Notes under the pieces: model-generated
Database searches by the model: none
Seen by the model: the letters and a program-made list of their open reading frames with translations, nothing else
What the model was told of the DNA's origin: nothing
Shown: piece after piece, positions 40,661-54,100 of the stretch
How positions within the stretch are numbered: the stretch's first letter is position 1
How the letters are laid out: every line of letters begins with the position of its first letter
Position numbers and translations under genes: made by a program
NCBI RefSeq assembly: GCF_051401765.1
Contig: NW_027480598.1
Location: 558,001 to 622,000, forward strand
Source of the DNA: Calliopsis andreniformis
Taxonomy: Eukaryota > Arthropoda > Insecta > Hymenoptera > Andrenidae
Direction of reading: 5' to 3'
DNA length: 64,000 bases

Positions 40661-41420
40661 ATCCTCAATCCTCAATCCCCATTCTTCAATCCTCAATACA
40701 CAATCCTGAATCTCCGATCCTCAATCCTCCATTCTCAATCCTTTATCAACAACCCTCAGACCTCACACATCAATACTTAACCCTCAGTCCTCGTCCTCAA
40801 TCCACAACACTCAATCCTCAATCCTCAATCTTCAATATTCAATATTCAATCTTCAATCCTCAATCCTCACTCCTGTATCCTCAATGCTCAATCCTCAATC
40901 CTCAATGTTCAACCCTCAATACCCAATCCTCAAGCTTCAGTCCTCAATCCTCAATCCTCAATACTCAATCCTCAATCCTCAATCCTCAATCCTCAGTCCT
41001 CAATCCACGATCCTCAATCCTCAATTCTCAATCCTCAACCGTCAGTTCTCGTCCTCAATCCTCAACCCTCAATCCTCAGTCCTCAAACCTCAACCCCGAA
41101 TCCTCAATCCTGAATCCTCAATCTTCAGCCCTCTGTCCCCAACAATCAATTGTCAATCCTCAATCCTCAATAGAATATCCTCAATTCACAGTTTTCAATA
41201 CTCAATCCCCATCCTGCAATCTTCAAATCTCAATCCACAAACATCAATTCTCATCACTCAAACCCCAACACTCAGCCCTCAATCTTCAACCCTCAATCCT
41301 CAATCCTCAATCTTCAATCCTCAATACTCAATCTTCAATCCTCAATCATCAATTCTCAATCCTCAATACTCAATCCTCAAACGTCAATCCTCAATCCCCA
41401 ATCCTCAATCTTCAATCCTC
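38735..41420 (+). repeat. 2.67-kb trimeric higher-order unit, copy 1
   Basis: Three A anchors of different subtype (39530, 40244, 41172) are spaced 714 and 928 bp, then 1,028 bp to the first anchor of the next unit, giving a 2,670-bp period. Landmarks in order are ATCTTTCGTCC, TACTTCGTCATC, the GGTTTCAC anchor, the CGGTAGTCAACCC anchor, CAGTCGGCGTCC, and an A' anchor with CCCATCCTGCAATC. Confidence 0.85.
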
Positions 41421-44100
41421 AATCCTCAATCCTCAATTCTCAATCCTCAATCCTCAGTCCTCAGTCATCAAACCCCAATCCTCAACCCTCAGCCCTCATC
41501 CCCATTCCTCAATCCTCAATCTTTCGTCCTCAATCCTCAATCCTCAAGCCTCAATCGTCAATCCTCAGCCCTCAGTCCTCAAACCTCAATCCTGAATCCT
41601 CAATCCTGAATCCTCAATCCTCAATCCTCAATACTTCATCATCAATCCTCAATCCTCAATCCTCAATCCCCAACCCTCAATCCTCAATCCTCTATCTTCA
41701 ATCCTCAGTACTCAATCTTCAACCCTCAATCCTCAATCCTCAATCCTCAATCCTCATTCTTCAATCCTCAATACCCAATCCTCAATCTTCAATCCTCAAT
41801 CCTCAATCCTCAATCCTCAATCCTCAATCCTCCATCTTCAATCCGCAATCCTCACCCCTCAATCCTCAATCCTCATTCTTCAATCCTCAAGACCCAATCC
41901 TCAATCCTCAATCCTCAATCCTCAATCCTCAATCCTCAATTCTCAATCCTCAATCCTCAATCCTCAATATTCAATCTTCAATCCTCAATCCTCACTCCTG
42001 TATCCTCAATGCTCAATCCTCAATCCTCAATGTTCAACGCTCAATACCCAATCCTCAATCTTCAATCCTCAATCCTCAATCCTCAATACTCAATCCTCAA
42101 TCCACAGTCCTCAAACTTCAATCCTGAATCCTCAATCCTGAATCCTCAATATTCAGCCCTCAGTCCTCAACAATCAGTTGTCAATCCTCAATCCTCAATA
42201 GAACATCCTCAATACACAGGTTTCACTACTCAATACTCAGTCTGCAATGTTCAAATCTCTATCCACAAACAGCAATTCTCATCACTCAGCCCTCAACACT
42301 CAGACCCCAATCCTCAATCTTCAATCCACAAACCTCAATCCTCAATCCTCAATACTCAATCTTCAATCCTCAATACTCAATCTTCAATCCTCAATCGTCA
42401 ATCTCCAAACCTGAATACTCAATCTTCAAACCTCAATCTTCAGTCCTCAATACTCAATCTTCAATCCTCAATCCTCTATCCTCAATCCTCAATCCTCAAT
42501 CCTAAATCCTCAATCTTCAATCCTCGATACTCAATCTTCAATCCTCTATCCTCAATCCTCAATCCTCAATCCTAAATCCTCAATCTTCAATCCTCGATAC
42601 TCAATCTTCAATCCTCTATCCTCAATCCTCAATCCTCAATCCTCATTCTTCATTCCTCAATACCCAATCCTCAATCTTCAATCCTCAATCCTCAATCCTC
42701 AATTCTCAATCCTCAATCCTCAATCTTCAATCTTCAATCCTCAATCCTCAATCCTCAACTCTCAATCCTCAATCCTCAATCTTCAATCCTCAATACTCAA
42801 TCTTCAATCCTCAATCCTCAGTCCTCAAACCTCAATTCTGAATCCTCAATCCTGAATCCTCAATCTTCAGCCCTCAGTCCTCAACAATCGGTAGTCAACC
42901 CTCAATCCTCAATAGAATATCCTCAATACACAGTTTTCAATACTCAATACTCAATCTGCAATCTTCAAACCTCCATCCGCAAACATCAATTCTCATCAGT
43001 CAACCGTCAACACTCAGTCCTCAATGTTCAATCCTCAATCCTCAATCCTCAATCCTCAGGCCTCAAACATCAATATCCAACCCTCAGTCCGCGTCCTCAA
43101 TCTTCAATCCTCAATACTCAATCTTCAATTCTCAATCCTCAATTCTCAATCCTCAATACTCAATCCTCAATCGTCAATCCTCAAACCCCAATCCTCAATC
43201 TTCAATCCTCAATCATCAATCCTCAATCCTCAATCCTCAATCCTCAATCCTCTATCCTCAATCGTCAATCCTCAATCCTCAATCCTCAATCTTCAATCCT
43301 CGATGCTCAATCTTCAATCCTCAATCCTCAATCCTCAATCCTCAATCCCCATTCTTCAATCCTCAATACACAATCCTGAATCTCCGATCCTCAATCCTCA
43401 ATTCTCAATCCTTTATCAACAATCCTCAGACCTCACACATCAATACTTAACCCTCAGTCCTCGTCCTCAATCCACAACACTCAATCCTCAATCCTCAATC
43501 TTCAATATTCAATATTCAATCTTCAATCCTCAATCCTCACTCCTGTATCCTCAGTGCTCAATCCTCAATCCTCAATGTTCAACCCTCAATACCCAATCCT
43601 CAAGCTTCAATCCTCAATCCTCAATCCTCAATACTCAATCCTCAATCCTCAATCCTCAATCCTCAGTCCTCAATCCACGATCCTCAATCCTCAATTCTCA
43701 ATCCTCAACCGTCAGTTCTCGTCCTCAATCCTCAACCCTCAATCCTCAGTCCTCAAACCTCAACCCCGAATCCTCAATCCTGAATCCTCAATCTTCAGCC
43801 CTCTGTCCCCAACAATCAATTGTCAATCCTCAATCCTCAATAGAATATCCTCAATTCACAGTTTTCAATACTCAATCCCCATCCTGCAATCTTCAAATCT
43901 CAATCCACAAACATCAATTCTCATCACTCAAACCTCAACACTCAGCCCTCAATCTTCAACCCTCAATCCTCAATCCTCAATCTTCAATCCTCAATACTCA
44001 ATCTTCAATCCTCAATCATCAATTCTCAATCCTCAATACTCAATCCTCAAACGTCAATCCTCAATCCCCAATCCTCAATCTTCAATCCTCAATCCTCAAT
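41421..44100 (+). repeat. 2.67-kb trimeric higher-order unit, copy 2
   Basis: Anchors at 42200, 42914 and 43842 each lie 2,670 bp from those of copy 1. Private variants include AGAACATCC at 42200, TCCGCAGTCC-type GTCCGCGTCC for GTCGGCGTCC, and CAACTCTCAATCC near 42757. The offset is 2,684 bp at the left end and 2,670 bp further on, again a two-heptamer difference. Confidence 0.85.
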
Positions 44101-45926
44101 CCTCAATCCTCAATCCTCAATGCTCAATCCTCAATCCTCAATCCTCAATCCTCAATCTTCAATCCTCAATACTCAATCCTCAATCCTCAATCCTCAGATC
44201 TCAAACATCAATACTCAACCCTCAGTCCTCGTCCTCAATCCACAACCATCAATCCTCAATCCTCAATCTTCAATCATCAATATTCAATCTTCAATTCTCA
44301 ATCCTAAATCCTCAATCCTCAATCCTCAATCCACAATCTTCAATCCTCAATCCTCAATCCTCAATTCTCAATCCTCAACCCTCAGTCCTCAGTTCTCAAA
44401 CCTGAATCCTCAACCCTCAGCCCTCATCCTCAATCCTCAATCCTCAGTCCTCAAACCTCAATTCTGAATCCTCAATCCTGAATCCTCAATCTTCAGCCCT
44501 CAGTCCTCAACAATCGGTAGTCAACCCTCAATCCTCAATAGAATATCCTCAATACACAGTTTTCAATACTCAATACTCAATCTGCAATCTTCAAACCTCC
44601 ATCCGCAAACATCAATTCTCATCAGTCAACCTTCAACACTCAGTCCTCAATGTTCAATCCTCAATCCTCAATCCTCAATCCTCAGGCCTCAAACATCAAT
44701 ACTCAACCCTCAGTCGGCGTCCTCAATCTTCAATCCTCAATACTCAATCTTCAATGCTCAATCCTCAATTCTCAATCCTCAATACTCAATCCTCAATCGT
44801 CAATCCTCAAACCCCAATCCTCAATCTTCAATCCTCAATCATCAATCCTCAATCCTCAATCCTCAATCCTCAATCCTCTATCCTCAATCGTCAATCCTCA
44901 ATCCTCAATCCTCAATCTTCAATCCTCGATACTCAATCCTCAATCCTCAATCCTCAATCCTCAATCCTCAATCCCCATTCTTCAATCCTCAATACCCAAT
45001 CCTCAATCTCCAATCCTCAATCCTCATTTCTCAATCCTCTATCATCAATCCTCAGACCTCACACATCAATACTTAACCCTCAGTCCTCGTCCTCAATCCA
45101 CAACACTCAATCCTCAATCCTCAATCTTCAATCAACAATATTCAACCTTCAATCCTCAATCCTCACTCCTATATCCTCAATGCTCAATCCTCAATCCTCA
45201 ATGTTCAACCCTCAATACCCAATCCTCAATCTTCAATCCTCAATCATCAATCCTCAATCCTCAATCCTCAATTCTCAATCCTCATCCTTCAATCCTCAAC
45301 ACCCAATACTCAATCTTCAATCCTCAATCCTCTATCCTCAATCCTCAATCCTCAATCCTCAATCCTCAATCCTCAATCCTCAATCCTCTATCCTCAATCG
45401 TCAATCCTCAATCCTCAATCCTCAATCTTCAATCCTCGATGCTCAATCTTCAATCCTCAATCCTCAATCCTCAATCCTCAATCCTCAATCTTCAATCCGC
45501 AATCCTCACTCCTCAATCCTCAATCCTCAATTCCCAATCCTCAATCTTCAATCCTCAATCCTCAATCCTCAATTCTCAATCCTCATCCTTCAATCCTCAA
45601 CACCCAATCCTCAATCATCAATCCTCAATCCTCAATCCTCAGACCTCAATCCTCAGACCTCAAACATCAACACTCAACCCCCAGTCCTCGACCTCAGTCC
45701 ACAACACTCAATACTCAATCCTCATCCTTCAATCCTCAACACCCAATACTCAATCTTCAATCCTCAATCCTCTATCCTCAATCCTCAATCCTCAATCCTC
45801 AATCCTCAATCCTCAATCCTCAATCCTCTATCCTCAATCGTCAATCCTCAATCCTCAATCCTCAATCTTCAATCCTCGATGCTCAATCTTCAATCCTCAA
45901 TCCTCAATCCTCAATCCTCAATCCTC
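44101..45926 (+). repeat. Mosaic of higher-order unit fragments
   Basis: One A anchor (44540, CGGTAGTCAACCC subtype) is followed by the usual CAGTCGGCGTCC segment. There is then a repeated run that begins CTCATCCTTCAATCCTCAAC at 45281 and 45721 (offset 440). It lacks the GGTTTCAC and A' anchors of a complete 2.67-kb unit. Confidence 0.7.
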
Positions 45927-46815
45927 AATCCTCAAACCTCAATCCTCAACCGTCAGTCCTCGTCCTCAATCCTCAACACTCAACCCTCAATCCTCAATCT
46001 TCAATCATTAATACTCAATCTTCAATCCTCAATCCTCAATCCTCAATCCTCAATCCTCATTCTTCAATCCTCAATACCCAATCCTCAATCTTCAATCCTC
46101 AATCCTCAATCCTCAATCCTCAATCCTCAATCCTCAATCCTCAATCCGCAATCCTCACTCCTCAATCCTCAATCCTCATTCTTCAATCCTCAAGAACCAA
46201 TCATCAATCTTCAATCCTGAATCCTCAATCCTCAATCCTCAATCCTCAATCCTCAATCCTCAATCCTCAATACTCAATCTTCAATCCTCAATCCTCAATC
46301 CTCTATCCTCAATCCTCAGTCCTCAATCCTCAATCTTCAATCCTCAATACTCAATCATCCATCCTCAATTCACAATCCTCAATCCTCAATCCTCAATCCT
46401 CAATCTTCAATAATCAATCCTCAATTCCCAATCCTCAATCTTCAATCCTCATTCCTCAATCCTCAATTCTCAATCCTCATCCTTCAATCCTCAACACCCA
46501 ATCCTCAATCATCAATCCTCAATCCTCAATCCTCAATTCTCAATCCTCATACTTCAATCCTCAACACCCAATCCTCAATCATCAATCCTCAATCCTCAAT
46601 CCTCAATTCTCAATCCTCTATCATCAATCCTCAGACCTCACACATCAATACTTAACCCTCAGTCCTCGTCCTCAATCCACAACCCTCAATCCTCAATCCT
46701 CAATCTTCAATCATCAATATTCAATCTACAGTCCTCAATCCTCAATCTTCAATCCTCAATGCTCCATCCTCATTCCTCAATCCTCAGTCCTCAATCCTCG
46801 ATCCTCAATCCTCAA
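45927..46815 (+). repeat. 10.5-kb displaced duplication, right copy part 1
   Basis: This is the partner of 35370-36258. It ends abruptly at about 46815. Confidence 0.75.
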
Positions 46816-46990
46816 TCCTCATCCTTCAATCCTCAACACCCAATACTCAATCTTCAATCCTCAATCCTCTATCCTCAATCCTCAATCCTCAATCTTCAAT
46901 AATCAATCCTCAATTCCCAATCCTCAATCTTCAATCCTCATTCCTCAATCCTCAATTCTCAATCCTCATCCTTCAATCCTCAACACCCAA
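46816..46990 (+). repeat. Scrambled patch between two duplicated segments
   Basis: The patch starts with the CTCATCCTTCAATCC run also seen at 45721, then changes to a CAATAATCAATCCTC run like that near 46405. It then joins CCGCAATCCTCACTCC, where colinearity with 36470 resumes. It replaces the roughly 200 bp between 36258 and 36470 of the left copy. Confidence 0.65.
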
Positions 46991-49900
46991 TCCGCAATCC
47001 TCACTCCTCAATCCTCAATCCTCATTCTTCAATCCTCAAGACCCAATCCTCAATCTTCAATCCTCAATCCTCAATCCTCAATCCTCAATCCTCAATCCTC
47101 AATCCTCAATCCTCAGTCCTCAATCCACAATCTTCAATCCTCAATACTCAATCATCCATCCTCAATCCTCAATCCTCAATCCTCAATCCTCAGTCCTCAA
47201 TCCACAATCTTCAATCCTCAATACTCAATCATCCATCCTCAATCCACAATCCTCAATCCTCAATCCTCAATCCTCAATCTTCAATCCTCAACACCCAATC
47301 CTCAATCATCAATCCTCAATCCTCAATCCTCAATTCTCAATCCTCATCCTTCAATCCTCAACACCCAATCATCAATCATCAATCCTGAATCCTCAATCCC
47401 CAATTCTCAATCCTCTATCATCAATCCTCAGACCTCACACATCAATACTTAACCCTCAGTCCTCGTCCTTAATCCACAACACTCAATCCTCAATCCTCAA
47501 TCTTCAATATTCAATATTCAACCTTCAATCCTCAATCCTCACTCCTGTATCCTCAATGCTCAATCCTCAATCCTCAATGTTCAGCCCTCAATACCCAATC
47601 CTCAATCTTCAATCCTCAATCCTCAATCCTCAATCCTCAATCCTCAATCCTCAGTCCTCAATCTTCAATCCTCAATACTCAACCTTCAATCCTCAGCCCT
47701 CTATCCTCAATCCTCAATCCTAAATCCTCAATCTTCAGCCCTCAATCCTCAATACTCAATCTTCAATCCTCAACCCTCAATCCTCAAACCTCAATCCTCA
47801 CTATTCAATCCTCAACACCCAATCCTCAATCTTCAATCCTCAATCCTCAATCCTCAATTCTCAATCCTCAATCCTCAGTCCTCAGTCATCAAACCCCAAT
47901 CCTCAACCCTCAGCCCTCATCCCCATTCCTCAATCCTCAATCTTTAGTCCTCAGTCCTCAATCCTCAATCCTCAATCCTCAATCCTCAGCCCTCAGTCCT
48001 CAAACCTCAATCCTGAATCCTCAATCCTGAATCCTCAATCCTCAATCCTCAATACTTCGTCATCAATCCTCAATCCTCAATCCTCAATCCCCAACCCTCA
48101 ATCCTCAATCCTCTATCTTCAATCCTCAGTACTCAAGCTTCAATCCTCAATACTCAATCCTCAATCCTCAATCCTCATTCTTCAATCCTCAATACCCAAT
48201 CCTCAATCTTCAATCCTCAATCCTCAATCCTCAATCCTCAATCCTCAACCCTCAATCTTCAATCCGCAATCCTCACTCCTCAATCCTCAATCCTCAATTC
48301 CCAATCCTCAATCTTCAATCCTCAATCCTCAATCCTCAATTCTCAATCCTCATCCTTCAATCCTCAACACCCAATCCTCAATCATCAATCCTCAATCCTC
48401 AATCCTCAAACCTCAATCCTCAGACCTCAAACATCAACACTCAACCCCCAGTCCTCGACCTCAGTCCACAACACTCAATACTCAATCCTCAATCTTCAAT
48501 CATCAATATTCAATCTACAGTCCTCAATCCTCAATCTTCAATCCTCAATGCTCCATCATCAATCCTCAATCCTCAGTCCTCAATCCTCAATCCTCCATCC
48601 TCAAACCTCAATCCTCAACCGTCAGTCCTCGTCCTCAGTCCTCAACCCTCAATCCTCAATCCTCAGTCTTCAATCATCAATATTCAATCTACAGTCCTCA
48701 ATCCTCAATCCTCAATCCTCAATCCTCAATCCCCAATGTTCAATCCGCAATAACCAATCCTCAATCTTCAATCCTCAATACTCAATCCACAATCCACAAT
48801 CCTCAATCCTCAATTCTCAATCCTCAGTCCTCGAACCTCAATCCTGAATCCTCAATCCTGAATCCTCAATCTTCATACATCAGTTCTCAACAATCATTTG
48901 TCAATTCTCAATCCTCAATAGAATATCATCAATTCACAGTTTTCAGTACTCAGTACTCAATCTGCAATCTTCAAATCTCTATCCACAAACATCAATTCTC
49001 ATCACTCAACCCTCAACACTCAGTCCCCAAACCTCAATCTTCAATCCTCAATCCTCAATCCTCAATCCTCAGTCCTCAATCTTCAATCCTCAATACTCAA
49101 CCTTCAATCCTCAGCCCTCTATCCTCAATCCTCAATCCTAAATCCTCAATCTTCAGCCTTCAATCCTCAATACTCAATCTTCAATCCTCAACCCTCAATC
49201 CTCAAACCTCAATCCTCACTATTCAATCCTCAACACCCAATCCTCAATCTTCAATCCTCAATCCTCAATCCTCAATTCTCAATCCTCAATCCTCAGTCCT
49301 CAGTCATCAAACCCCAATCCTCAACCCTCAGCCCTCATCCCCATTCCTCAATCCTCAATCTTTCGTCCTCAATCCTCAATCCTCAAGCCTCAATCGTCAA
49401 TCCTCAGCCCTCAGTCCTCAAACCTCAATCCTGAATCCTCAATCCTGAATCCTCAATCCTCAATCCTCAATACTTCGTCATCAATCCTGAATCCTCAATC
49501 CTCAATCCCCAACCCTCAATCCTCAATCCTCTATCTTCAATCTTCAGTACTCAATCTTCAATCCTCAATCCTCAATCCTCAATCCTCAATCCTCATTCTT
49601 CAATCCTCAATACCCAATCCTCAATCTTCAATCCTCAATCCTCAATCCTCAATCCTCAATCCTCAATCCTCTATCTTCAATCCGCAATCCTCACTCCTCA
49701 ATCCTCAATCCTCATTCTTCAATCCTCAAGACCCAATCCTCAATCCTCAATCCTCAATCCTCAATCCTCAATCCTCAATCCTCAATCCTCAATCCTCAAT
49801 CCTCAATATTCAATCTTCAATCCTCACTCCTCACTCCTGTATCCTCAATGCTCAATCCTCAATCCTCAATGTTCAACGCTCAATACCCAATCCTCAATCT

Positions 49901-51170
49901 TCAATCCTCAATCCTCAATCCTCAATACTCAATCCTCAATCCTCAGTCCTCAAACCTCAATCCTGAATCCTCAATCCTGAATCCTCAATATTCAGCCCTC
50001 AGTCCTCAACAATCAGTTGTCAATCCTCAATCCTCAATAGAATATCCTCAATACACAGGTTTCACTACTCAATACTCAATCTGCAATCTTCAAATCTCTA
50101 TCCACAAACATCAATTCTCATCACTCAGCCCTCAACACTCAGACCCCAATCCTCAATCTTCAATCCACAAACCTCAATCCTCAATCCTCAATACTCAATC
50201 TTCAATCCTCAATACTCAATCTTCAATCCTCAATCGTCAATCTCCAAACCTGAATACTCAATCTTCAATCCTCAATCTTCAGTCCTCAATACTCAGTCTT
50301 CAATCCTCAATCCTCTATCCTCAATCCTCAATCCTCAATCCTAAATCCTCAATCTTCAATCCTCGATACTCAATCTTCAATCCTCTATCCTCAATCCTCA
50401 ATCCTCAATCCTAAATCCTCAATCTTCAATCCTCGATACTCAATCTTCAATCCTCTATCCTCAATCCTCAATCCTCAATCCTCATTCTTCATTCCTCAAT
50501 ACCCAATCCTCAATCTTCAATCCTCAATCCTCAATCCTCAATTCTCAATCCTCAATCCTCAATCTTCAATCTTCAATCCTCAATCCTCAATCCTCCATTC
50601 TCAATCCTCAATCCTCAATCTTCAATCCTCAATACTCAATCTTCAATCCTCAATCCTCAGTCCTCAAACCTCAATTCTGAATCCTCAATCCTGAATCCTC
50701 AATCTTCAGCCCTCAGTCCTCAACAATCGGTAGTCAACCCTCAATCCTCAATAGAATATCCTCAATACACAGTTTTCAATACTCAATACTCAATCTGCAA
50801 TCTTCAAACCTCCATCCGCAAACCTCAATTCTCATCACTCAACCTTCAACACTCAGTCCTCAATGTTCAATCCTCAATCCTCAATCCTCAATCCTCAGGC
50901 CTCAAACATCAATACTCAACCCTCAGTCGGCGTCCTTAATCTTCAATCCTCAATACTCAATCTTCAATGCTCAATCCTCAATTCTCAATCCTCAATACTC
51001 AATCCTCAATCGTCAATCCTCAAACCCCAATCCTCAATCTTCAATCCTCAATCATCAATCCTCAATCCTCAATCCTCAATCCTCAATCCTCTATCCTCAA
51101 TCGTCAATCCTCAATCCTCAATCCTCAATCTTCAATCCTCGATACTCAATCTTCAATACTCAATCCTCAA
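46991..51170 (+). repeat. 10.5-kb displaced duplication, right copy part 2
   Basis: This is the partner of 36470-40660, with anchors at 48920, 50039 and 50753. It ends at about 51170, in the middle of a higher-order unit, where the order jumps back to the equivalent of 37.33 kb. Confidence 0.85.
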
Positions 51171-54100
51171 TCCTCAATTCTCAATCCTCAATCCTCAGTC
51201 CTCAGTCATCAAACCCCAATCCTCAACCCTCAGCCCTCATCCCCATTCCTCAATCCTCAATCTTTAGTCCTCAGTCCTCAATCCTCAATCCTCAATCCTC
51301 AATCCTCAGCCCTCAGTCCTCAAACCTCAATCCTGAATCCTCAATCCTGAATCCTCAATCCTCAATCCTCAATACTTCGTCATCAATCCTCAATCCTCAA
51401 TCCTCAATCCCCAACCCTCAATCCTCAATCCTCTATCTTCAATCCTCAGTACTCAAGCTTCAATCCTCAATCCTCAATCCTCAATCCTCAATCCTCATTC
51501 TTCAATCCTCAATACCCAATCCTCAATCTTCAATCCTCAATCCTCAATCCTCAATCCTCAATCCTCAACCCTCAATCTTCAATCCGCAATCCTCACTCCT
51601 CAATCCTCAATCCTCAATTCCCAATCCTCAATCTTCAATCCTCAATCCTCAATCCTCAATTCTCAATCCTCATCCTTCAATCCTCAACACCCAATCCTCA
51701 ATCATCAATCCTCAATCCTCAATCCTCAAACCTCAATCCTCAGACCTCAAACATCAACACTCAACCCCCAGTCCTCGACCTCAGTCCACAACACTCAATA
51801 CTCAATCCTCAATCTTCAATCATCAATATTCAATCTACAGTCCTCAATCCTCAATCTTCAATCCTCAATGCTCCATCATCAATCCTCAATCCTCAGTCCT
51901 CAATCCTCAATCCTCCATCCTCAAACCTCAATCCTCAACCGTCAGTCCTCGTCCTCAGTCCTCAACCCTCAATCCTCAATCCTCAGTCTTCAATCATCAA
52001 TATTCAATCTACAGTCCTCAATCCTCAATCCTCAATCCTCAATCCTCAATCCCCAATGTTCAATCCGCAATAACCAATCCTCAATCTTCAATCCTCAATA
52101 CTCAATCCACAATCCACAATCCTCAATCCTCAATTCTCAATCCTCAGTCCTCGAACCTCAATCCTGAATCCTCAATCCTGAATCCTCAATCTTCATACAT
52201 CAGTTCTCAACAATCATTTGTCAATTCTCAATCCTCAATAGAATATCATCAATTCACAGTTTTCAGTACTCAGTACTCAATCTGCAATCTTCAAATCTCT
52301 ATCCACAAACATCAATTCTCATCACTCAACCCTCAACACTCAGTCCCCAAACCTCAATCTTCAATCCTCAATCCTCAATCCTCAATCCTCAGTCCTCAAT
52401 CTTCAATCCTCAATACTCAACCTTCAATCCTCAGCCCTCTATCCTCAATCCTCAATCCTAAATCCTCAATCTTCAGCCTTCAATCCTCAATACTCAATCT
52501 TCAATCCTCAACCCTCAATCCTCAAACCTCAATCCTCACTATTCAATCCTCAACACCCAATCCTCAATCTTCAATCCTCAATCCTCAATCCTCAATTCTC
52601 AATCCTCAATCCTCAGTCCTCAGTCATCAAACCCCAATCCTCAACCCTCAGCCCTCATCCCCATTCCTCAATCCTCAATCTTTCGTCCTCAATCCTCAAT
52701 CCTCAAGCCTCAATCGTCAATCCTCAGCCCTCAGTCCTCAAACCTCAATCCTGAATCCTCAATCCTGAATCCTCAATCCTCAATCCTCAATACTTCGTCA
52801 TCAATCCTGAATCCTCAATCCTCAATCCCCAACCCTCAATCCTCAATCCTCTATCTTCAATCTTCAGTACTCAATCTTCAATCCTCAATCCTCAATCCTC
52901 AATCCTCAATCCTCATTCTTCAATCCTCAATACCCAATCCTCAATCTTCAATCCTCAATCCTCAATCCTCAATCCTCAATCCTCAATCCTCAATCCTCTA
53001 TCTTCAATCCGCAATCCTCACTCCTCAATCCTCAATCCTCATTCTTCAATCCTCAAGACCCAATCCTCAATCCTCAATCCTCAATCCTCAATCCTCAATC
53101 CTCAATCCTCAATCCTCAATCCTCAATCCTCAATATTCAATCTTCAATCCTCACTCCTCACTCCTGTATCCTCAATGCTCAATCCTCAATCCTCAATGTT
53201 CAACGCTCAATACCCAATCCTCAATCTTCAATCCTCAATCCTCAATCCTCAATACTCAATCCTCAATCCTCAGTCCTCAAACCTCAATCCTGAATCCTCA
53301 ATCCTGAATCCTCAATATTCAGCCCTCAGTCCTCAACAATCAGTTGTCAATCCTCAATCCTCAATAGAATATCCTCAATACACAGGTTTCACTACTCAAT
53401 ACTCAATCTGCAATCTTCAAATCTCTATCCACAAACATCAATTCTCATCACTCAGCCCTCAACACTCAGACCCCAATCCTCAATCTTCAATCCACAAACC
53501 TCAATCCTCAATCCTCAATACTCAATCTTCAATCCTCAATACTCAATCTTCAATCCTCAATCGTCAATCTCCAAACCTGAATACTCAATCTTCAATCCTC
53601 AATCTTCAGTCCTCAATACTCAGTCTTCAATCCTCAATCCTCTATCCTCAATCCTCAATCCTCAATCCTAAATCCTCAATCTTCAATCCTCGATACTCAA
53701 TCTTCAATCCTCTATCCTCAATCCTCAATCCTCAATCCTAAATCCTCAATCTTCAATCCTCGATACTCAATCTTCAATCCTCTATCCTCAATCCTCAATC
53801 CTCAATCCTCATTCTTCATTCCTCAATACCCAATCCTCAATCTTCAATCCTCAATCCTCAATCCTCAATTCTCAATCCTCAATCCTCAATCTTCAATCTT
53901 CAATCCTCAATCCTCAATCCTCAATTCTCAATCCTCAATCCTCAATCTTCAATCCTCAATACTCAATCTTCAATCCTCAATCCTCAGTCCTCAAACCTCA
54001 ATTCTGAATCCTCAATCCTGAATCCTCAATCTTCAGCCCTCAGTCCTCAACAATCGGTAGTCAACCCTCAATCCTCAATAGAATATCCTCAATACACAGT

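Noticed and set aside
44754..46220. The longest open frame (488 codons) and about 90 other + strand frames of SILNPQS-like repeats as protein genes.
   Set aside because: All three + frames are open over the same DNA and overlapping frames encode the same peptide. Starts and stops are chance variants of the heptamer, and the duplicated segments do not respect frame ends. No promoter, ribosome site or splice pattern is visible.
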